Shown here in pieces: positions 51,284 to 57,380 of a stretch of 57,380 bases of DNA (positions are counted from its first letter, which is position 1; each line of letters begins with the position of its first letter). Source of the DNA: Chitinophagaceae bacterium (GTDB lineage Bacteria > Bacteroidota > Bacteroidia > Chitinophagales > Chitinophagaceae); NCBI GenBank assembly GCA_014379965.1, contig JACMKU010000199.1, positions 1-57,380 of the forward strand, written 5' to 3'. The translations under genes and the position numbers were made by a program. The notes under the pieces were generated by a model that was not told where the DNA came from, ran no database searches, and worked only from the letters and a program-made list of their open reading frames with translations.

Positions 51284-51949
51284 ATGAGAACAGCCGCCCT
51301 TATCGCCATCTTCAGTATCCTGTACTGTCCTGCACATTCCCAGTTAGACAAAGGCCAATGGTTAACCGGTGGATCCGGAAGATTTGGCCATAGCAAAACA
51401 GACGTTGATTATCCTGGCGGAAATCAGGAATCGTCGTCAACCTATTTAGAATTTCTACCCGGTGGAGGATATTTTTTTGCAGATAAATTTTGTGCAGGTT
51501 TAAGGTTAAGCGTTTCCAACGTTACTTCGAAACAGGAAATTCGAAGCAATGCTTCGTCGCCAATATTATTTTCGGCGGTAGCCAAATCAGAGATTTCAGG
51601 ATTCGGCATTTCCCCGTTTGTTAGATATTATTTTCTAAAGAAATCCAGTAAGATCAATCTCTTCGCCGATGCCAGTTATTTATACGAGGATACAAAGCAG
51701 GAATACCGCCAACGCCAGGAAAGCACCCCTCCCGGTGGCATGCCTTCAATCTCAGAATCATTCAGTAAAACAAGTTCAACTTCCAATGGATTTAGTATAG
51801 CGGCGGGCCCCGCCTTTTTCCTAAATCCAAAAGTCGCGATAGAGCTCTCTGTCGGTTACACTACCTCGAAGGGCGATGATTCCGAAGCCAAAGAGACGGG
51901 CATATTACTCGGTGTTGGATTTGCTATCCACCTTGGCAAAGGAAAATAG
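51284..51949 (+). CDS. Outer-membrane beta-barrel protein
   Basis: 221 aa with a signal peptide (MRTAALIAIFSILYCPAHSQ). Amphipathic strands run through LEFLPGGGYFFADKFCAGLR, ISGFGISPFVRYYFLKKSS, INLFADASYLYEDTKQ and end AIELSVGYTTSKGD, GILLGVGFAIHLGK. It resembles PorT/OmpW-like barrels but is not clearly one of the 4268-6757 family. Outer membrane is predicted; the ligand is unknown. Confidence 0.82.
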   Translation: MRTAALIAIFSILYCPAHSQLDKGQWLTGGSGRFGHSKTDVDYPGGNQESSSTYLEFLPGGGYFFADKFCAGLRLSVSNVTSKQEIRSNASSPILFSAVAKSEISGFGISPFVRYYFLKKSSKINLFADASYLYEDTKQEYRQRQESTPPGGMPSISESFSKTSSTSNGFSIAAGPAFFLNPKVAIELSVGYTTSKGDDSEAKETGILLGVGFAIHLGKGK

Positions 51950-51987
51950 CTGCCCATCGAAAACCACAGGTTTTCCGTATTGAAAAC

Positions 51988-53250
51988 TTAACGTAGAATG
52001 GCATCGGCGACCGAGTTCGTTCCATCTATTCGATGCGTATATGTGAGGCCGAGAATTCTTGTGACTACTGCATACACATGGACATTCTCAAACGCGGGTA
52101 TTTGTATCCCGGATTTGAAATGTGGGCCCCAGGCATAGAAAATAGTATTCATGTCTTTAACCAGTGCCGGATCATAGCCATGGGCACCTGGATCTTTTCT
52201 TCCACCGGAAAGGTTGAATACTTTCGGCCACGTAGGTATGAGGATTATGTCTCCGATCCGGCCCATCCAGTCATCTTTCTTATTATAGTGCAAATGACGA
52301 GGCACATCTTTTAGCAAGTATGCTTTGAAATTAAGCTCCTGCTTCTTTAACGCCCGGTAAGTCGGCCTGATGTCTTTTTTATCCCTTGCATAGAGATGTA
52401 CAAGCTCAACTCCCCGGGGTATGACAAACCTGGATGTGTCGATCGCCGATGGCAAAGACAACATGTTCACGTTGTCAATAGTCGTCATCCCATGATCGGC
52501 AACGAAGATGAAGTTTACAGGCAGACCTGTTTTTTGCACCGCAATTGTCAGCTTCGCAATACTGGAATCCACCCAACGAACCGCTTTACCTGTTTCAGAG
52601 GCATCTGGCCCGAAATCATGGCCGTCCGTATCGACCCGCGGGAAATAAAAACTTATGAAGTGTGGTCTGGTTTGCGGCGGCAATTGCAACCAATCAATGA
52701 CCACCTGGATCCTTCGATCGATCGGTATCGAATCGTTATAGTAGTTATAATAATAAGTGGGATGTAGTCCCTGGATCGCCGCTTCTGTTCCTACCCAATA
52801 ATAGCTTGCCGTAATCATCTGTTGCTGCTCCGCCAGCACCCAGAGAGGCGTGCCGCCATACCATTCGCCATCGAATACTGCATTCTTTCTAGACATCGAA
52901 TAAAACTGCTTTCGCTGAGGAGAATAAAAGTAGTTGTCCACTAATCCATGATGCGAAGGGTACAATCCTGTGGCTATAGAATAGTGATTGGGAAAAGTAA
53001 GCGTTGGGTACGACGGGATCATCGCTTCGGCCCTCACTCCTTGTCCGCTTAGGGATAAAAGCGTCTTCGCCTGGAACTTGGGAGCATAGTCATGTCGGAA
53101 CCCGTCAGCCGAGATAAGTATCACGTACGGCTTCGCCATCTGCGCCTCGCTATTCCTCCTACCCTTTGCGACCTGCTGCGTAGTGTCTCTCTGTGCCTCC
53201 AGGGATATACTGCAAACACAAAGGAACAGTAGTAGAAGGAGCTTCTGCAT
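51988..53250 (-). CDS. Ectonucleotide pyrophosphatase/phosphodiesterase-like alkaline phosphatase
   Basis: 420 aa from the ATG at 53250 (the frame is open to 53301, before the signal). Signal MQKLLLLLFLCVCSISLEAQ is followed by VILISADGFRHDY (metal Asp), the nucleophile Thr in YPTLTFPNHYSIATGLYP, FPRVDTDGHDFGP (metal Asp/His) and FVADHGMT (metal Asp/His). This is the NPP (autotaxin-like) group, distinct from the PafA-type enzyme at 18070. Periplasmic hydrolysis of nucleotides or phosphodiesters is inferred. Confidence 0.9.
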   Translation of the reverse strand: MQKLLLLLFLCVCSISLEAQRDTTQQVAKGRRNSEAQMAKPYVILISADGFRHDYAPKFQAKTLLSLSGQGVRAEAMIPSYPTLTFPNHYSIATGLYPSHHGLVDNYFYSPQRKQFYSMSRKNAVFDGEWYGGTPLWVLAEQQQMITASYYWVGTEAAIQGLHPTYYYNYYNDSIPIDRRIQVVIDWLQLPPQTRPHFISFYFPRVDTDGHDFGPDASETGKAVRWVDSSIAKLTIAVQKTGLPVNFIFVADHGMTTIDNVNMLSLPSAIDTSRFVIPRGVELVHLYARDKKDIRPTYRALKKQELNFKAYLLKDVPRHLHYNKKDDWMGRIGDIILIPTWPKVFNLSGGRKDPGAHGYDPALVKDMNTIFYAWGPHFKSGIQIPAFENVHVYAVVTRILGLTYTHRIDGTNSVADAILR

Positions 53251-53379
53251 ACGACAAATGTAGGAAATGACACGATACCCGTAGGGGAACTGAACGTCCA
53301 ATTTAGTACCTGAAGCGTGAACGTTTGATACAGGGTTGTCCCTACCCGTGGCAATTCAATCCGGTAATACAGGATAGTA

Positions 53380-54294
53380 TCATTTAATCATTTCGTACAT
53401 TCTTATAATACTCTCGCGTATGACTGGCCATTCATACTGAGCGAGCCGATGTTCCCGATTCTTGATGAACTTGATATCCAGCGATCGCGCATTTATCAAA
53501 TGCTTCCGCGCAAATCCGGCATTGGTCGTGTCGACGATATTGTCATTCTCTCCCTGCAGATAGATTACCGGAATTCTAATATTCTTCCAGTATGGAAGCA
53601 TTTTTTCCAACTCCTCCTTGTGATGCACTTTCTCAGTGTTAGCCGATCGGAAAAGCCTTGGGATAAACCAGCGTATGGACCAGTGTTCAACAATGAAGGT
53701 GAACCAGAAGTACTTCTCCAGTCCGGGTCCGAGCGAAGGCCCTGTCACGATCAGTCCATCGACAAGTTCTGGATAATCCATTGCAAGACGGCAGGCAACT
53801 GAGGCACCATACGACCCTCCCATCACGATTACAGGATGTGTTACCTTGTTGATGCTATCCAACAGAGGACGGATCATCTCCGCTTGTTTTTGAATTGAAG
53901 GCTCCGGATCACCAAAACCGGAATAGCCATAGCCAGGTCGGTCCACGGCAAAAACCCTGAACCTATTCCGTATAGCACTATCGACAAGCCTACCTGGATA
54001 ATAGCTAATGGAACCCGGAGAGCCATGTAGCATAAGCAGAGTTGGGAGTGTATCACTGCCGGCGCTTATGTATCTGAGCGTTCTTCCGTGGGCGGTGTAG
54101 TAGTTGATGCTGGCATCAAGCTTTCTATCTGCAAAAACCTGCTTTAACTCTTCATCTGATTTGCGAAACTGAACATAATGATCGAAGATCAGGCAAGAAA
54201 TAATGAATGCGCCAATCAGCACTATCACCACTCTTAATGTTATCCTCAACCATCGGTATCTTGTCTTTCTCATCCCGTTTTTGATTCTCGACAT
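53380..54294 (-). CDS. Alpha/beta hydrolase with N-terminal TM anchor
   Basis: 304 aa. A hydrophobic N-terminal helix (WLRITLRVVIVLIGAFIISC) suggests membrane anchoring or a non-cleaved signal. The oxyanion loop HGSPGS, nucleophile elbow GGSYGAS (Ser), Asp in GENDNIV and His in REHRLAQYEW complete an alpha/beta hydrolase triad. It is probably an esterase or lipase acting in the envelope. The substrate is unknown. Confidence 0.85.
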   Translation of the reverse strand: MSRIKNGMRKTRYRWLRITLRVVIVLIGAFIISCLIFDHYVQFRKSDEELKQVFADRKLDASINYYTAHGRTLRYISAGSDTLPTLLMLHGSPGSISYYPGRLVDSAIRNRFRVFAVDRPGYGYSGFGDPEPSIQKQAEMIRPLLDSINKVTHPVIVMGGSYGASVACRLAMDYPELVDGLIVTGPSLGPGLEKYFWFTFIVEHWSIRWFIPRLFRSANTEKVHHKEELEKMLPYWKNIRIPVIYLQGENDNIVDTTNAGFARKHLINARSLDIKFIKNREHRLAQYEWPVIRESIIRMYEMIK

Positions 54295-54335
54295 TCTTTA
54301 TTTCGATATCTAAACAATTAGTTACTGCTATGGTT

Positions 54336-55139
54336 CTATCCCGCTGAAATTATTTCATCTCCTTCGGCAATCATTGAGTAATCGAGAGGAACCAGGTTCT
54401 GTCCAAAGAGTACCTTGTTTCCGCTCTTTCTATACCCCGCGAGTGTGGCTAATGGTTCCTTCCCTTTCTCGGCTGTGTCCTGGTTCACGGTAGTAATGGG
54501 GCATCGCGCACATTGCTTTACTCCGGAGAACCTGTTAACACCGACGCTTAGCATTTTCCAGCTATCCTCTTCGTAAGCCGCGGCTCCTTCAAATACGATA
54601 TTCGGGCGAAATCGGTTCATAGGCACCGCCTCAATCAGTCGGGAATTAAGATCGTCTAGTGTACTCTGTCCAATGATGAGCAAAGGATATGCATCGGCGA
54701 GGCTCATTGATCCTTCATCGAACGATCCGTTTATCTCAACTGGCCGATGACTGTCCTCAGGCAGGTGAACCAGTCTGCAGGAGACGCCAAGATTCCTTGA
54801 AAACCATTTACTATGTTCCTCGCTGACTTCGTATACATCTACGCGATCATTCCAGACTGTGGCGTTAATTTTGGGTCCACTCGTGTTGGCGGTGATGTCT
54901 ATTTCGTTTCCCTCGTAGTTTACAATGATCTTATCGTCTTCTTTCGTCATTTTGAAAAGAGCCATGCGAGGAAATTCTCGTTGCGTCATGAAGGTATCAG
55001 TTGAGTCGATCAGCATCCAACGACGGTCATACTGTAGACCTTTCATCATCACTTTCGCGGATGGGACGCGAATGCCTCCTAATGATTTCACGGGATAAAT
55101 CCAGAGGGAAGTCACTATGTAGTTACTCATAGCGATCAA
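54336..55139 (-). CDS. MOSC-domain protein, YcbX-like
   Basis: 267 aa. The N-terminal MOSC beta-barrel (VTSLWIYPVKSLGGIRV, YDRRWMLIDSTDTFMTQREF) and the MOSC core VPMNRFRPNIVFEGAAAYEED, SGVKQCARCPITTVNQDTA with the conserved Cys pair are visible. In related YcbX/mARC proteins the Cys in this region ligates molybdenum, giving N-oxide reduction. No iron-sulfur domain is present here, so the electron donor is separate. It is divergent from the next gene. Confidence 0.87.
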   Translation of the reverse strand: MIAMSNYIVTSLWIYPVKSLGGIRVPSAKVMMKGLQYDRRWMLIDSTDTFMTQREFPRMALFKMTKEDDKIIVNYEGNEIDITANTSGPKINATVWNDRVDVYEVSEEHSKWFSRNLGVSCRLVHLPEDSHRPVEINGSFDEGSMSLADAYPLLIIGQSTLDDLNSRLIEAVPMNRFRPNIVFEGAAAYEEDSWKMLSVGVNRFSGVKQCARCPITTVNQDTAEKGKEPLATLAGYRKSGNKVLFGQNLVPLDYSMIAEGDEIISAG

Positions 55140-55225
55140 GCTACAAAAAAAATTGATACTGTAGTTTGCGGAGAGGACGCAAACTTCATAAATGAAATGA
55201 AAACTATTTGTTACGACAGAAAGAA

Positions 55226-55504
55226 CTACCCAGTCGGTGGATAGGAAATCCCGGTGTAGTCTTGCGATTCTCCAAGATGATATGGGTATGGCGGATTTTT
55301 ATCCCCACCTTTTCGTATAAGTTTATACTTAATGGGAGGAAACCTCGCATCGAGAAAGGTGGTAATATCCTTAATCCGATCACGAATATATCTTAAATCC
55401 TCCCAGGATACACCGGCCTCCAAAGCAAAAATCAATGCTTTGGTCTCATGGACATAGAGCTCTTTTAATTCTGCTCCCGACAACTCAAACATGTGTTCAC
55501 GCAT
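55226..55504 (-). CDS. Small hypothetical protein
   Basis: 92 aa from the Met at 55504 (the frame is open to 55525, MVSILVS ahead of MREHMFELSG). A helical segment LKELYVHETKALIFALEAGV precedes WEDLRYIRDRIKDITTFLD and a Pro/Tyr-rich tail (KNPPYPYHLGESQDYTGIS). Soluble, no recognised domain, no signal. The gene lies in tandem with MOSC on the same strand and is likely part of that transcript. Confidence 0.6.
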   Translation of the reverse strand: MREHMFELSGAELKELYVHETKALIFALEAGVSWEDLRYIRDRIKDITTFLDARFPPIKYKLIRKGGDKNPPYPYHLGESQDYTGISYPPTG

Positions 55505-55641
55505 ACTCACTAGAATTGATACCAATACTAATTCAATAACTATTCCTTAATCAATTCTTCTTCCCCACAGGTGTTGAAAACCAGTTGGAATGGCGATACG
55601 TCTCCTCATTCGAGGAAAATCGACGTCAGCGTGGGGCAATT

Positions 55642-56565
55642 TTACTCCTTATTTTTTAGCAGACTGTTGCTTTTAAGCCAGTTTTTGAGTCGTTCCATCC
55701 ACACGTCTGGAGTGGTTTTATTGTTCATGCCGTATCCATGCCCGCCCGAAGGGTACAGATGGAGTTCAGACTTGACGCCGTTTCTTACCAGGGCCTCGTA
55801 ATAGGCGATACTATTCGCAACTTTTACAGTTCGGTCGTCACCAGAATGAACCAGGAAGGCGATCGGTGTCATTGGTGTCACCGCAGATTCATTCGAAAAG
55901 TCCAGGATATCGGCGTGAGACGCGCCCTTCCCGAGCAGGTTATTTCGGCTGCCGATGTGAGAGAGACTATCGAAGAAGCTAATCACGGGGTAGATGAGAA
56001 TGGAGAACGCGGGTCTAAGGATTGTGTTATCGGGATTGTCGATGACAGCCTTGCCAAAATGGGTAGACGCAGTGGCGGCCAGGTGTCCACCGGCCGAGAA
56101 TCCCATAATCCCTATCCGTTCGGAATTAATGTTCCATCTATTTGCATTCAACCTGACGAGTTGCAATGCGCGCTGTGCGTCCTGCAACGGTCCAATGGAT
56201 TTCTTGATCATGATCGAATCATCTGGAAGGCGGTATTTGAGAACGAATGCAGTGATGCCCCATTGATTGAGTGCATGTGCGATGTCTGATCCCTCATGAC
56301 TTGCAGCGAGCATACCATATCCGCCGCCAGGACAAATGATGACTGCTGTTCTTCCCGCGCCAGGATTGGTGGGATGATAAATTGTAATTGTAGGGACCGA
56401 CACCTTGGTTATTCGAAGAATGCCATCTCTCACTACACTTGTTTCCTTATCAACTGAAGGGATGCTGTTTGGTACCTTGTCATACAATGGCATCACTTCC
56501 TGCGCGGCTACATCCGTAGTGAACAGTAGCTTAATGATGATGCAGAAGGCGAAGATTCGTATCAT
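55642..56565 (-). CDS. Secreted alpha/beta hydrolase, acetyl-xylan-esterase-like
   Basis: 307 aa with a signal peptide (MIRIFAFCIIIKLLFTTDVA). VIICPGGGYGMLAASHEG (oxyanion HGGG-type loop), IGIMGFSAGGHLAATASTHF (nucleophile Ser), HSGDDRTV (Asp) and YPSGGHGYGM (His) form the triad. The GGGxG oxyanion loop and length place it in the BD-FAE/carbohydrate esterase-like group common in Bacteroidota. Periplasmic deacylation of a glycan is inferred. Confidence 0.87.
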   Translation of the reverse strand: MIRIFAFCIIIKLLFTTDVAAQEVMPLYDKVPNSIPSVDKETSVVRDGILRITKVSVPTITIYHPTNPGAGRTAVIICPGGGYGMLAASHEGSDIAHALNQWGITAFVLKYRLPDDSIMIKKSIGPLQDAQRALQLVRLNANRWNINSERIGIMGFSAGGHLAATASTHFGKAVIDNPDNTILRPAFSILIYPVISFFDSLSHIGSRNNLLGKGASHADILDFSNESAVTPMTPIAFLVHSGDDRTVKVANSIAYYEALVRNGVKSELHLYPSGGHGYGMNNKTTPDVWMERLKNWLKSNSLLKNKE

Positions 56566-56641
56566 AGTAATTGCAAAGTACGGAATGAAGGGATATGGAA
56601 GCGAAAACGCGCACGGGACATTCTTCCCAACTCAGGCGGCC

Positions 56642-56670
56642 ACTTGCTTCGCTTCGCTCGCAATGACGAC
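56642..56670. repeat. Right-form copy of the GTCATTGCGAGCGAAGCGAAG element
   Basis: CTTGCTTCGCTTCGCTCG and CAATGACGAC are the reverse complement of the element at about 46399-46424. It lies in the divergent gap between the 56565 start and the 56700 start. Confidence 0.8.
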
Positions 56671-56684
56671 TCGCTGCTCACCCT

Positions 56685-56692
56685 TATCTTTG
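56685..56692 (+). promoter_or_regulatory. -7 promoter box of the racemase gene
   Basis: TATCTTTG ends 7 bp before the ATG at 56700, which puts the transcript start at or next to the start codon (near-leaderless). Confidence 0.5.
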
Positions 56693-56699
56693 ACCTATC

Positions 56700-57380
56700 A
56701 TGAAAACACTTGGCTTGATTGGCGGCATGAGTTGGGTGTCGACCATCGATTATTATAAAATGATTAATGAAGGAATTAACGATCGGCTGGGTGGCCTGAA
56801 CTTTTCTCAGTGCCTGATATATTCGTTCAACTATGCCGACATTAAACGAAATAATGACGCCAATGATTGGGAAGCCAATTTTGAGATGGTATCCGCGGCT
56901 TGCCAGCATTTGAAAAATGCCGGAGCTAATGGTCTCGTACTATGTGCGAATACCATGCACCTGATCGCAGACAGAGTCGAGTCCGCGGTCGGATTGCCAC
57001 TCATTCATATCGCCAGTGCCACTGCAGACAGCTTACGCCACCAGGGTCTGCGAAAAGTTGGCTTGCTTGGCACACGCTTTACTATGGAACGGGAGTTCTT
57101 TACCACCAAATTAATCGAGCAGAACGTTCAGGCCATCATTCCCGAAGAGGAGGACAGGCAATTTGTTCATGAGACCATCTTTGAGGAGCTTGGCAGAGGG
57201 CTTGCTCTAGACACCACGAAGGCCCGATATATTTCCATCATCGAGGACCTGGTGACACAGGGAGCGGAAGGGATCATTCTCGGATGCACGGAGATCCCAT
57301 TACTGGTCAAACAAGAGGACGTCAGTGTCCCCATATTTGATACGGCCAGGATCCACGCAGCAGCAGCGGTGGAATTTGCC
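56700..57380 (+). CDS. Aspartate/glutamate racemase family protein, 3' end missing
   Basis: The open frame begins at the ATG at 56700 and runs off the window, so only 227 residues are seen. MKTLGLIGGMSWVSTIDYYK is the classic start of the family. The first catalytic Cys is in LVLCANTMH and the second in IILGCTEIPLL, as expected for PLP-independent amino-acid racemases (RacX/YgeA type). Cytosolic. Substrate specificity (Asp, Glu or other) cannot be read from this fragment. Confidence 0.9.
   Translation, partial: MKTLGLIGGMSWVSTIDYYKMINEGINDRLGGLNFSQCLIYSFNYADIKRNNDANDWEANFEMVSAACQHLKNAGANGLVLCANTMHLIADRVESAVGLPLIHIASATADSLRHQGLRKVGLLGTRFTMEREFFTTKLIEQNVQAIIPEEEDRQFVHETIFEELGRGLALDTTKARYISIIEDLVTQGAEGIILGCTEIPLLVKQEDVSVPIFDTARIHAAAAVEFA

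Overview
The window is chromosomal DNA from a member of the Bacteroidota, most likely a Chitinophagaceae-type bacterium. The evidence is a T9SS-type C-terminal sorting domain, four PorT-like outer-membrane barrels, several lipoproteins with the Bacteroidota look, Bacteroidota-type -7 promoter boxes (TAnnTTTG), and the ribosomal-protein set rpmB-rpmG-DUF4295 followed by ftsY and rimO. No tRNA, rRNA, CRISPR array, prophage, transposase or integrase was seen.

Layout. 1-5 kb: a truncated bifunctional nuclease, ispE, a VOC enzyme, ornithine aminotransferase (rocD) and pyrR. 4.2-6.8 kb: three tandem paralogous beta-barrel genes. 7.2-10.1 kb: pruA, which with rocD takes ornithine to glutamate, and prfB with a classic programmed +1 frameshift. 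10-20 kb: secreted hydrolases, an amine oxidase, an MFS transporter, a PafA-like phosphatase and an acyl-CoA-binding protein. 20-26 kb: smc and an FtsX/MacB-type permease. 26-38 kb: small unknowns, two lipoproteins, a WalJ-like hydrolase, fasciclin, RRM and receiver-only proteins, a KAS III and a sugar kinase. 38-44 kb: a T9SS cargo protein, rpiA, an oxidoreductase and a repeat protein. 44-50 kb: rimO, a GT39-like glycosyltransferase, ftsY, DUF4295, rpmG and rpmB. 50-57 kb: unknowns, a barrel, an NPP-like phosphodiesterase, hydrolases, a MOSC protein and a truncated aspartate/glutamate racemase.

The most unusual content is intergenic. At least eleven gaps contain long imperfect inverted repeats whose arms are built from short iterated words. 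Several distinct word vocabularies occur: GTTTAACG-type, GTTGATTAAG-type, GGATGCTGGATG-type, GTGAGTAGTGAATGG-type, GGCGGGAGG-type, GGAAGTCCGGAAG-type and CGCAAAGGCGC-type. The G/T- or G/A-rich form is on the left and its complement form is on the right at every site examined. Arms commonly start at or within a few bases of a stop codon, sometimes supplying the stop codon or the last residues of the protein. Some gaps have a left arm from one vocabulary and a right arm from another. A short inner element (about TTCTTAAGTTCGA) recurs across vocabularies. Using the arms as markers of gene ends exposed tiny ORFs at 17236-17316 and 35821-35931 that ordinary ORF length cut-offs miss.

All calls come from reading the sequence and from memory of protein families. 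No database search was run.
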